From positions 1 to 64,000 of the forward strand of contig NZ_PPXQ01000008.1 in the NCBI RefSeq assembly GCF_004798585.1: a DNA stretch of 64,000 nucleotides. Reading direction: 5' to 3'. Positions 26,086 through 33,825 of the stretch are shown here, piece after piece. Position 1 is the first letter of the stretch. Each line of letters begins with the position of its first letter. The position numbers and the translations under genes were made by a program. The notes beneath the pieces are model-generated. The model searched no databases. It was given only the letters and a program-made list of their open reading frames with translations, and was not told where the DNA came from. This DNA is from Massilia sp. Mn16-1_5 (GTDB lineage Bacteria; Pseudomonadota; Gammaproteobacteria; Burkholderiales; Burkholderiaceae_D).

Positions 26086-28326
26086 TCAGGCCTGCGTGGC
26101 CAGCGCGCCCTCGAGCTCGGCGCGCACGCGCTCCAGCACCGGGCCCCATTCGCCCAGGCGTTCCTGGCGCACCAGGCGCGCGCTGGCATACCAGGGGCTG
26201 TCGCTGCGTTCCAGCTGCCAGCGCCAGTCGGGCAAGGCGCCGCCCGGCAGCAGGATCCAGACCGGCTTGCCCAGGGCGCCGGCCAGGTGGGCGACGCTGG
26301 TGTCGACGGTGACGACCAGGTCGACCTGGGCGATCAGGGCCGCCGTTTCTTCGAAATCGGTCAGGCGTTCGCCGGCGTGGCGCACGTTCTTGTTCATTTG
26401 CAGCAGCACGCGGTCGATCGGACGCACATCCTTTTGCAGCGAGACCAGCTCGATCCGCTCCGAGGCCAGGCCGGCGATCGCCGAGAACGGCAGGCTGCGG
26501 AAGCGGTCGAGGCGGTGGTGCGGGTTGCCGCTCCAGACCACGCCGACACGCGCACGCGTCCTCTGTCCGAGCAGCTCGCCCCAGGCCGCCACGCGCTGCG
26601 GGTCGGCCGCCAGGTAGGCGCCGGGGGTCGGGATGCTGTCGTTGCGGGTGCCGAAGGCAAGCGGAAGGCTCATCAGCGGGCAATGCAGGTCGAACGGCGG
26701 CAAGTCCGCGCCCTTCGCCAGCACCTGGTCGACGCCCGGCAGGCGTCCCAGCAGGCCGGCCAGCGCCGGCTGCACTTCCAGGATCACGCGGGCGCCGCGC
26801 GCGGCCAGCAGCGGCGCGTAGCGGCAGAACTGCAGGGTATCGCCCAGGCCCTGCTCGGCGTGCAGCAGGATGGTCTTGCCTTCGACCGGCTCTTGTCCCA
26901 GCCACAGCGGCGCGGCGAAGTCACGCTTCTCGTGGAAGACGCCGAGCTCCTCGACGCTCCAGCGCGCCTCGTAATCCGGCAGGCCGCGTTCGAAGTCGCC
27001 CAGCAGCAGGTTCAGCAGCGCGCGGTTCCAGCGCGCCGGCGCGAGCTCGGGCATCAGCTCCAGGGAATGATCGAGGCTGGCACGGGCTTCGTCGAAGCGG
27101 CCGAGGTCGCTCAGCACCATGCCGCGGTTGGCGTGCGCCGCCGGCCCTTGCGGGCGCTGCGCGAGCGCCAGCTCGAAACTGGCCAGCGCCTCGTCGTAGC
27201 GCAGCAGCGCGCGCAGCAAGGCGCCGCGCAGCAGCAGGTAATCGTAGTTGTCCGGCGCCAGCGCCAGGGCGCGCTCGATGCTGGCCAGGGCGGCGTCGAT
27301 CTGGCCCAGCTCGCGCAGGGTCTGGGCGCGCAGGTGCAGGGTCTTCGGATCGTCGGCCTGCTGGGCGCCGAGCTGGTCGAGGCTGCCGAGGGCGGCGTCG
27401 TGCATGTTCAGCTGGGCCAGCAGGCGGCCGCGATGGCGCAGGATTTCCGGGTTCTCGGGCTGCAGCGCCAGCGCGCGCTCGCAGCTGGCCAGCGCTTCGC
27501 GGTAGCGCCGCAGCAGTTGCAGCGCCAAGGCGCGGTTATGCCAGGCCGCGGCCGATTCGGAGTTCAGCTGCAGCGTATTCTCGTAGCTGGACAGCGCATC
27601 TTCAGGACGGCCCAGCACGTGCAGGACGATGCCGCGGTTGTACCAGGCGTCGCCGAACTGCGGGAACAGGCTCAGGGCGGCTTCGTAGCTCGCCAAGGCT
27701 TCCTCGGCGCGGCCCAGGTCCTTCAAGACGTTGCCGCGATTGTTATGGGCGTGCGCGAACTGCGGATGCAGGGCCAGCGCACGGTCGAGGCTGGCAAGCG
27801 CCTCTTCGTTGCGGCGCAGCTCGTGCAGGACCACGGCCTGGTTGTTCAGGGCATCGACGTCGTTCGGATTGAGCGCCAGCGCGCGCCCGAAGCCGGCCAG
27901 GGCCTCATCAAAGCGGCCCAGGGCCTGCAGCGCGGTACCGCGGTTGTAATGGGTGTCGGCGTCGTCGCCCGCCAGGGCCAGCGCGCGGTCGTAGCTCGCG
28001 AGCGCTTCCTCGAAGCGGCCCAGCTCCTTCAAGGCATTGCCGAGATTGCCATGCGCCGCCCCGACGTTCGGGCTGATCGCCAGCGCCGAGCGGATGAAGG
28101 TGGCCGCAATCTGGTACTTACCGCCCTGGAAGGCGGCGATACCGGTGTGGTGCAGCGCCTCGAAGTGTTTCGGCATCAGGCGCAGCACCTGCTCGTACGC
28201 AGCCAGTGCGCGGTCGAGCTGGCCGTTCTGGTGGAAGCCCACGCCTTCAGCAAACAATGTCGCCACTTTCGCCGCGGTCGGATTGGCGGGCGTGAAGGCC
28301 GGTGCGCCTTTGCTGTGTTTTCGCAT
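26086..28326 (-). CDS. TPR-repeat protein with GT9/heptosyltransferase-like C-terminal domain
   Basis: A 746-residue protein. About twelve tandem tetratricopeptide repeats span residues 20-430, each near the consensus LGRFEEALASYDRALAL. A C-terminal glycosyltransferase B-like domain spans about 470-740 with ILLHAEQGLGDTLQFCRYAPLL and the nucleotide-binding-side motif TVDTSVAHLAGALGKPVWILLP. Such TPR-glycosyltransferases frequently neighbour flagellin genes and are thought to glycosylate protein. It is divergent from the first flagellin gene (290 bases between starts) and heads the minus-strand sugar island. No strong Shine-Dalgarno is visible before the ATG. Direct action on flagellin is inferred. 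Confidence 0.78.
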   Translation of the reverse strand: MRKHSKGAPAFTPANPTAAKVATLFAEGVGFHQNGQLDRALAAYEQVLRLMPKHFEALHHTGIAAFQGGKYQIAATFIRSALAISPNVGAAHGNLGNALKELGRFEEALASYDRALALAGDDADTHYNRGTALQALGRFDEALAGFGRALALNPNDVDALNNQAVVLHELRRNEEALASLDRALALHPQFAHAHNNRGNVLKDLGRAEEALASYEAALSLFPQFGDAWYNRGIVLHVLGRPEDALSSYENTLQLNSESAAAWHNRALALQLLRRYREALASCERALALQPENPEILRHRGRLLAQLNMHDAALGSLDQLGAQQADDPKTLHLRAQTLRELGQIDAALASIERALALAPDNYDYLLLRGALLRALLRYDEALASFELALAQRPQGPAAHANRGMVLSDLGRFDEARASLDHSLELMPELAPARWNRALLNLLLGDFERGLPDYEARWSVEELGVFHEKRDFAAPLWLGQEPVEGKTILLHAEQGLGDTLQFCRYAPLLAARGARVILEVQPALAGLLGRLPGVDQVLAKGADLPPFDLHCPLMSLPLAFGTRNDSIPTPGAYLAADPQRVAAWGELLGQRTRARVGVVWSGNPHHRLDRFRSLPFSAIAGLASERIELVSLQKDVRPIDRVLLQMNKNVRHAGERLTDFEETAALIAQVDLVVTVDTSVAHLAGALGKPVWILLPGGALPDWRWQLERSDSPWYASARLVRQERLGEWGPVLERVRAELEGALATQA

Positions 28327-28529
28327 GCTGGGAAGCCTTTGGTGATGGAAGGAAGCGGGACTGCGAAAGACACACTATAGAGAGAGAGGCGCAGGCCGTG
28401 CCTCATTATAGGTGGAGGTGTTTACGTACAGCAAGAAACGCGGCAGCGGATGTCACAATCGTCGGGATTCGCGCCACACTTGGGGCCACATCCGGGGTCG
28501 AAAGAATATTTAAAAAAATTTCCGTACGG

Positions 28530-28558
28530 CACTTAATGGATCTACGGAAACTGTCGCC
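28530..28558 (+). promoter_or_regulatory. Candidate flagellar promoter of the first flagellin gene
   Basis: CACTTAAT-N15-GTCGCC, 29 bases long, starts 87 bases before the flagellin ATG. The same layout occurs before the second flagellin gene (29643-29671) and flgK (59046-59074). It is probably the element read by the sigma-28 factor encoded at 47762-48499, with spacing like the E. coli sigma-28 consensus but different bases. A further AT-rich element lies at 28509-28522. Confidence 0.5.
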
Positions 28559-28570
28559 TTGTACTTGTGA

Positions 28571-28587
28571 GAGCAGATGAGCTGCTC
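28571..28587 (+). other. Leader hairpin upstream of the first flagellin gene
   Basis: GAGCAG / CTGCTC with loop ATGAG forms a 6-base stem in the presumed 5' untranslated leader. The leader is identical in the second flagellin gene (29684-29700), which suggests selection on mRNA structure or recent duplication. Confidence 0.4.
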
Positions 28588-28616
28588 CTTGAACCCCTAG
28601 ATAACTGGAGCCCAAC

Positions 28617-29516
28617 ATGCTGAGCCTTCACACCAACGCCGCCTCGCTGTCGGCACAAAATTCCGTCTCGTCGACCCAGAACAAACTGTCGACCTCGATG
28701 ACCCGCCTGAGCACCGGCTTCCGCATCAACTCGGCAATGGACGACGCAGCCGGCCTGCAGATCGCCACCCGCCTGAAAGCACAGACCAGCGGTATGTCGG
28801 TCGCCATGCGCAACACCCAGAATTCGATCTCGATGCTCCAGACCGCCGAAGGCGCCCTGGACGAAACCGGCAACATCCTGCTGCGCATGAAGGACCTGGC
28901 AACTCAGGCCGCCGACGGTTCGTCGTCGAAGGATGACCAGACCGCGATGCAGGCCGAGTACGACTCGCTGGCGGACGAACTGACCAACATCATGAAGAAC
29001 ACCAAGTTCGGCGGCACCTCGCTGCTGAACCAGAACACCGGCAAGCTGTCGACCTCGATCACCTTCCAGATCGGTGCCGACAAGGCCGAGACCATGGCTG
29101 GTAACTTCACGACCGAACTGGGCGACGTGCACACCAAGCTGGCCGCCACCAGCACCCGCTACGCCGGCGGCACCGCAGCAGCTGCAACCGCTGCCGGTAC
29201 CGACGTCAGCGGCACGACCGAAGCGATCGGCGCAACCAACGCCAACACCACCATCGACGACCTGTCGCAGGCCATCAACTCGGTCAGCGCCCTGCGTTCG
29301 AAGATCGGTGCCGTGTCGAACCGTCTGGACCACGTGTACAACAACCTGTCGAACATCAGCACCAACACCCAGAACGCGACCGGCCGTATCATGGACGTCG
29401 ACTTCGCGACCGAAAGCGCGAAGATGACTTCGAGCCAGATGCTGATGCAAGCGGGTACCGCGATGCTGAAGCAAACGAACCAGATGTCGTCGATGGTCAT
29501 GTCGCTCCTGCAGTAA
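28617..29516 (+). CDS. fliC: Flagellin, first copy
   Basis: A 299-residue flagellin, the filament subunit. It has the conserved N-terminal D0/D1 region (LSLHTNAASLSAQNS, then MTRLSTGFRINSAMDDAAGLQIA) and C-terminal D1/D0 region (SNRLDHVYNNLSNIS to MLKQTNQMSSMVMSLLQ). Only a short central part exists, so D2/D3 outer domains are essentially absent. The start has CTGGAG 8 bases upstream. A terminator follows. The second copy 1110 bases downstream differs at 12 residues, all between 146 and 221. The gene abuts the sugar island, and Ser/Thr-rich central residues are plausible glycosylation sites. Confidence 0.96.
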   Translation: MLSLHTNAASLSAQNSVSSTQNKLSTSMTRLSTGFRINSAMDDAAGLQIATRLKAQTSGMSVAMRNTQNSISMLQTAEGALDETGNILLRMKDLATQAADGSSSKDDQTAMQAEYDSLADELTNIMKNTKFGGTSLLNQNTGKLSTSITFQIGADKAETMAGNFTTELGDVHTKLAATSTRYAGGTAAAATAAGTDVSGTTEAIGATNANTTIDDLSQAINSVSALRSKIGAVSNRLDHVYNNLSNISTNTQNATGRIMDVDFATESAKMTSSQMLMQAGTAMLKQTNQMSSMVMSLLQ

Positions 29517-29553
29517 TCATGATTTTCTCCGGCTGAACAGCGCCGGATTCCGA

Positions 29554-29584
29554 AAGGCCAGCCGCATTCCGGCTGGCCTTTTTT
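29554..29584 (+). terminator. Terminator of the first flagellin gene
   Basis: An 11-base stem AAGGCCAGCCG / CGGCTGGCCTT with a five-base loop followed by a T-run, 38 bases past the stop. The same stem with a different loop ends the second flagellin gene. Confidence 0.9.
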
Positions 29585-29642
29585 GTTTCGGATGCATTGT
29601 GTAAAAGACAAGAAAAAAATAATTCAAAAAATTTCCATGCGG

Positions 29643-29671
29643 CACTTAATGGATCTACGGAAACTGTCGCC
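29643..29671 (+). promoter_or_regulatory. Candidate flagellar promoter of the second flagellin gene
   Basis: The CACTTAAT-N15-GTCGCC element has the same sequence as the copy upstream of the first flagellin gene. The following 29 bases of leader, including the hairpin at 29684-29700, are also the same. Having its own promoter and a terminator in front means the two flagellin genes can be transcribed separately. Confidence 0.5.
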
Positions 29672-29726
29672 TTGTACTTGTGAGAGCAGATGAGCTGCTC
29701 CATCAACCCACCAACTGGAGCCCAAC

Positions 29727-30626
29727 ATGCTGAGCCTTCACACCAACGCCGCCTCGCTGTCGGCACAAAATTCCGTCTCGTCGACCCAGAACAAGCTGTC
29801 GACCTCGATGACCCGCCTGAGCACCGGCTTCCGCATCAACTCGGCAATGGACGACGCAGCCGGCCTGCAGATCGCCACCCGCCTGAAAGCACAGACCAGC
29901 GGTATGTCGGTTGCCATGCGCAACACCCAGAATTCGATCTCGATGCTCCAGACCGCCGAAGGCGCCCTGGACGAAACCGGCAACATCCTGCTGCGCATGA
30001 AAGACCTGGCAACTCAGGCCGCCGACGGTTCGTCGTCGAAGGATGACCAGACCGCGATGCAGGCCGAGTACGACTCGCTGGCGGACGAACTGACCAACAT
30101 CATGAAGAACACCAAGTTCGGCGGCACCTCGCTGCTGAACCAGAACACCGGCAAGCTGTCCTCGTCGATCACCTTCCAGATCGGTGCCGACAAGGCCGAG
30201 ACCATGGCTGGTAACTTCACGACCGAACTGACCAGCGTGCACACCAAGCTGACCGCCACCAGCGCCCGTTACCAGGGTGGCACGGCTGCTGCCGGTACCG
30301 CAGTCGGCACCGACATCAGCGGCGCGACCGAAGCTGCCGGCGCCACCAACGCCAACACCACCATCGACGACCTGTCGCAGGCGATCGACTCGGTCAGCGC
30401 CCTGCGTTCGAAGATCGGTGCCGTGTCGAACCGTCTGGACCACGTCTACAACAACCTGTCGAACATCAGCACCAACACCCAGAACGCCACCGGCCGTATC
30501 ATGGACGTCGACTTCGCGACCGAAAGCGCGAAGATGACTTCGAGCCAGATGCTGATGCAAGCGGGTACCGCGATGCTGAAGCAAACGAACCAGATGTCGT
30601 CGATGGTCATGTCGCTCCTGCAGTAA
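29727..30626 (+). CDS. fliC: Flagellin, second copy
   Basis: A 299-residue flagellin, identical to the first copy outside residues 146-221. The changes are T146S, G169T, D170S, A176T, T180A, A183Q, A190G, A193V, V197I, T200A, I204A and N221D. Half of them gain, lose or swap a Ser or Thr, which could change O-glycosylation sites. The start has CTGGAG 8 bases upstream. The tandem arrangement and shared flanks point to a recent duplication followed by divergence of the exposed region only, or to gene conversion of the ends. Confidence 0.96.
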   Translation: MLSLHTNAASLSAQNSVSSTQNKLSTSMTRLSTGFRINSAMDDAAGLQIATRLKAQTSGMSVAMRNTQNSISMLQTAEGALDETGNILLRMKDLATQAADGSSSKDDQTAMQAEYDSLADELTNIMKNTKFGGTSLLNQNTGKLSSSITFQIGADKAETMAGNFTTELTSVHTKLTATSARYQGGTAAAGTAVGTDISGATEAAGATNANTTIDDLSQAIDSVSALRSKIGAVSNRLDHVYNNLSNISTNTQNATGRIMDVDFATESAKMTSSQMLMQAGTAMLKQTNQMSSMVMSLLQ

Positions 30627-30666
30627 TCACGGCGACCTCCGGCTGATCCCAGCCGGACGATTCATC

Positions 30667-30697
30667 AAGGCCAGCCGACTTCCGGCTGGCCTTTTTT
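30667..30697 (+). terminator. Terminator of the second flagellin gene
   Basis: The 11-base stem AAGGCCAGCCG / CGGCTGGCCTT with loop ACTTC and a run of T, 40 bases past the stop codon and just before the next gene. Confidence 0.9.
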
Positions 30698-30711
30698 ATT
30701 AGGACCGCGCC

Positions 30712-31554
30712 ATGAATCCTCTCTCGCTCTCCGCACCCCTGGTGCCCCCGACGACGCCCCCGCTGCAGGTCGGCGCCGTGCTGCCGGTCGGGTCGGTGGC
30801 CGCCGTTGCCTATGCTGTCGCCGAAGCCGAACTGCCCTTGCCGGCATCGCAGCCCCTCCCCGCCTCCCAGACCGCCCCCGGCGCCGCCGAGCATGCCGAC
30901 GGCGCGGCGATGCGTCCGGACCAGGTATTCATGTCGCGCCAGATGGTGTTCGGACCGCTCGACGCCCGTACCCTGGCCGGCAACTGGCGCGCCATGGTCG
31001 GCAACTATGGCGCCAGCCTGCTCGAGCGCGCGCTGCGCGAGCGTACTGGCGCGCTGGCGCCGGCCCTGCTCCTGGCCGGCCAGGAAAGCCGGGCGCAGAA
31101 CCGCGGGCCGGAGGGCCAGTTGCCGCTCGACGCCTGGCGTTTCACCGTCCACGCCGGCAGCGCCCAGGCCCAGCACCTGCAGGTGCTGCGCAAGGGTCCC
31201 GATGGCGGCAACGGCCGCCGGCGCCAGCCGCGCGCGGCCCTGCGCCTCGAACTCGAACTGCTGGACGGCACCCACGTCGTGGTGCAAGTCGAGCCGGTGC
31301 CGGGCGGCGTCGCGATCGAACTGGCGGCACCAAGCGCCGCGGCACTGGCGCGGCTGCGCGCGCTGCAGCCGCAGCTCGATGCGGCGGTGGAGCGCGCGGG
31401 GCTGGTGGTGGTGCGCTGGAGTTTCAGGACGGGTATCGTCGCGGCCGGGTCGGCGCATGCGCTGCTGGCGGCGGAGGATGTGGGGGATGTGCTGACGCTG
31501 CCGGTGTTCCGGGCGGTGGCGGAGCTGGCCTTGATGTTGCCGGCGCAGGGGTGA
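30712..31554 (+). CDS. Protein with a possible FliK-like C-terminal domain
   Basis: A 280-residue protein. The first 65 residues are Pro/Ala-rich and low in complexity. The C-terminal part (about 170-250) has alternating strands ALRLELELLDGTHVVVQVEPVPGGVAIELAA and a helix ending LDAAVERAGLVVV, which recall the hook-length control domain of FliK. AGGA lies 8 bases before the ATG. It starts right after the second flagellin terminator and converges on flhA. A separate, clearer fliK lies at 46100-47254, so this would be a paralogue or a different export-related factor. Family assignment is tentative. Confidence 0.5.
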   Translation: MNPLSLSAPLVPPTTPPLQVGAVLPVGSVAAVAYAVAEAELPLPASQPLPASQTAPGAAEHADGAAMRPDQVFMSRQMVFGPLDARTLAGNWRAMVGNYGASLLERALRERTGALAPALLLAGQESRAQNRGPEGQLPLDAWRFTVHAGSAQAQHLQVLRKGPDGGNGRRRQPRAALRLELELLDGTHVVVQVEPVPGGVAIELAAPSAAALARLRALQPQLDAAVERAGLVVVRWSFRTGIVAAGSAHALLAAEDVGDVLTLPVFRAVAELALMLPAQG

Positions 31555-31638
31555 AATATTATTTCAGCATGACGTCTGCGCTGAAAGGATATTTCATTTT
31601 TTTTCGCTACGTTTGATGGTGATGGTATGACGCCGTAA

Positions 31639-31705
31639 CGCGTGGAGTCGGGACTCCACCCTACGAATAGCAACGAATTGTAGGGTGGAGTCCTGACTCC
31701 ACGCG
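31639..31705. repeat. Inverted pair of REP-like units between convergent genes
   Basis: Two REP-like units face each other: 31639-31665 (CGCGTGG...CCACCCTACG, inner stem AGTC/GACT) and its inverted copy 31680-31705, separated by 14 bases. Together they form a 26-base hairpin arm and sit between the ends of the FliK-like gene and flhA, so they may stop transcription from both sides. They share outer sequence and length with the unit at 316-342. Confidence 0.7.
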
Positions 31706-31731
31706 TTTACACGGCATGCACCGCCGCGAAA

Positions 31732-33825
31732 TTATCCCACCGTCCCGACGATCGACACTTCCCGGTTCTCGGGAATCTCGTTATACGACAGCACATTCAG
31801 CCCCGGCGCAAACAGCTTGGCATAACGCGCCAGCAGCGGCCGCACCTGCGGCAGCACCAGCAGCAGCGGCGGCGTGTGCTGGCCCTTCATCTGCTCGCGC
31901 GCGACCGGCATGTTGATCTGCAGTTGCGACAGCAGCTGCGGGTCGATCGGATAGTTGTCCAGCGCGACCTTGCCGCCGCCGCTCTGGCGCGCCTGGTTCA
32001 GGGAACCGAGCAGCATGTTCTCCAGTTCCGCGGACAGGTTAAAGGCCGGCATGTCCTTCTTCTTCCCGAACAGGTTCGAGACGATCTGGCGCCGCAGCGC
32101 GCAGCGAACTTCGGCTGCCAGCAGGATCGGATCCTTGGTCGTCTCCGACGCATCCAGCAGGGTCGTGCCGATGACGACGATGTCCTTCAGCGACACGCCT
32201 TCGGCCAGCAGCACCCGGAACACGCGCAGCAGCTGGGTGTGATTCAGGGCCTTGCCCAGCGCGTCGGCCAGCTTCGGCGACAGGGCCATCAGGCGTTCCA
32301 TCAGCGCCGGCACGTCTTCGTGGCGGAACAGTTCGTGCAGGTGGTCGCGCACCACCTTCGAGCAGTGGGTCGCGATCACGCTGGGCACCTCGACCACCTG
32401 GTAGCCCAGGCCCAGCGCGTGGCCCTTCTGGTCCGGCGTGATCCAGGTCACGGCCATGCCGAAGGCCGGTTCCAGCCCCGGGATGCCATCGAGTTCGCCG
32501 TACACGTTGGGCGACGGGATCGCCATCAGGTGCTCGGGGTGGACCTCGCCCTCGGCCACGACCACGCCCGACAGGCTGACCGAATACTGCGCCGGGCGCA
32601 GGGCCAGGTCGTCGCGCACGCCGATCGCGGGCAGCACCACGCCCATCGATTCGGACAGGCTCTGGCGAATGCCCTTGATGCGCTTGGTGAGCTGCTCGCC
32701 CTGCGCCTTGTCGACCATGTTCACCAGCTTATAGCCGACCGCCACCGAGATCGGCTGCACCACCGGCAGCTGTTCCCAGTCGAGGTCCGGTGCGCGGTCG
32801 TCGCGCAGGGCCGCTTCGATCGCGGCCACGCCGGCATTGTCGGCCGGCTGCACGCGATTCGCCAGGCGCCAGCCGGCATAGCCGAGCGCCGCTGCGAAGA
32901 TGAAGAAGACCAGTTTCGGCATGCCCGGCACCAGGGCCAGGATCACCATCACGCCGGCGGCGGCGAACAGGGTGGTCGGCTGGGCCAGCAGCTGGTTGCC
33001 GACCTGTTTATCGAGGTCCCCTGCTTCGCCGATGCGGGTCACCAGGATGGCGGCGGCGGCCGACAGCAGCAGCGCCGGGATCTGCGCGACCAGGCCGTCG
33101 CCGATGGTCAGCAGCGCGTAGACGCGGAAAGCTTCGGCCAGCGGCAGGTCGTACATCAAGGCGCCGATCGCGATACCGCCGATCAGGTTGATGATCAGGA
33201 TCAGGATCGAGGCGATCGCGTCGCCGCGCACGAATTTCGAGGCGCCGTCCATCGCGCCATAGAAGTCCGCTTCGGCAGCGACGTCCTTGCGGCGCTGGGT
33301 CGCCTTTTCCTGGTTGATCAGGCCCGCGTTCAGGTCGGCGTCGATCGCCATCTGCTTGCCCGGCAGCGCGTCCAGGGTAAAGCGCGCCGACACTTCCGAG
33401 ATACGTTCCGAACCCTTCGTCACGACCACGAAGTTGATGATCATCAGGATGATGAACACCACCAGGCCGACCACGAAATTCCCGCCGATGACGACGTTAC
33501 CGAAACTCTCGATGACGTTACCGGCGGCGTGCGTGCCCTCGTGGCCATGCAGCAGGACCACGCGGGTCGAGGCCACGTTCAGGGCCAGCCGCATCAGCGT
33601 GGTACCGAGGATCACGGTCGGGAAGACCGAGAAGTCCAGCGGCCGCTTGGCACTGACCGCGACCAGGATCACGATCAGCGCCAGCACGATGTTGAAGGTG
33701 AACAGGACGTCGAGCAGCACCGGCGGCAGCGGCAGCATGATCATCCCCAGCAGCATCAGGAGGAAGACCGGGGCGGCGTACTTCTGGCGCCGCAGCTCGG
33801 CGACAAAGGCGTTCATCGAATTCAT
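31732..33825 (-). CDS. flhA: Flagellar export gate protein FlhA
   Basis: A 697-residue core membrane component of the flagellar type III export apparatus. Eight membrane segments lie in the first 330 residues, followed by a large cytoplasmic domain that docks chaperone-substrate complexes. The family segment LNVASTRVVLLHGHEG and the long FHIPEP-type loop (FTLDALPGKQMAIDADLNAGLI) are present. The ATG overlaps the flhB stop by ATGA and has AGGT upstream. It ends the leftward operon. No flhF or flhG follows, unlike in polar flagellar systems. Confidence 0.96.
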   Translation of the reverse strand: MNSMNAFVAELRRQKYAAPVFLLMLLGMIMLPLPPVLLDVLFTFNIVLALIVILVAVSAKRPLDFSVFPTVILGTTLMRLALNVASTRVVLLHGHEGTHAAGNVIESFGNVVIGGNFVVGLVVFIILMIINFVVVTKGSERISEVSARFTLDALPGKQMAIDADLNAGLINQEKATQRRKDVAAEADFYGAMDGASKFVRGDAIASILILIINLIGGIAIGALMYDLPLAEAFRVYALLTIGDGLVAQIPALLLSAAAAILVTRIGEAGDLDKQVGNQLLAQPTTLFAAAGVMVILALVPGMPKLVFFIFAAALGYAGWRLANRVQPADNAGVAAIEAALRDDRAPDLDWEQLPVVQPISVAVGYKLVNMVDKAQGEQLTKRIKGIRQSLSESMGVVLPAIGVRDDLALRPAQYSVSLSGVVVAEGEVHPEHLMAIPSPNVYGELDGIPGLEPAFGMAVTWITPDQKGHALGLGYQVVEVPSVIATHCSKVVRDHLHELFRHEDVPALMERLMALSPKLADALGKALNHTQLLRVFRVLLAEGVSLKDIVVIGTTLLDASETTKDPILLAAEVRCALRRQIVSNLFGKKKDMPAFNLSAELENMLLGSLNQARQSGGGKVALDNYPIDPQLLSQLQINMPVAREQMKGQHTPPLLLVLPQVRPLLARYAKLFAPGLNVLSYNEIPENREVSIVGTVG

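Noticed and set aside
28509..28536. Sigma-54 promoter at the flagellin genes (CGGCAC...)
   Set aside because: GGCAC is present but the required GC at -12 with the right spacing is missing, so a sigma-28-type element is preferred.
31639..31705. Possible CRISPR repeat
   Set aside because: There are only two inverted palindromic units without regular spacers. They form a REP-type pair, and no CRISPR array or cas gene was seen in the window.
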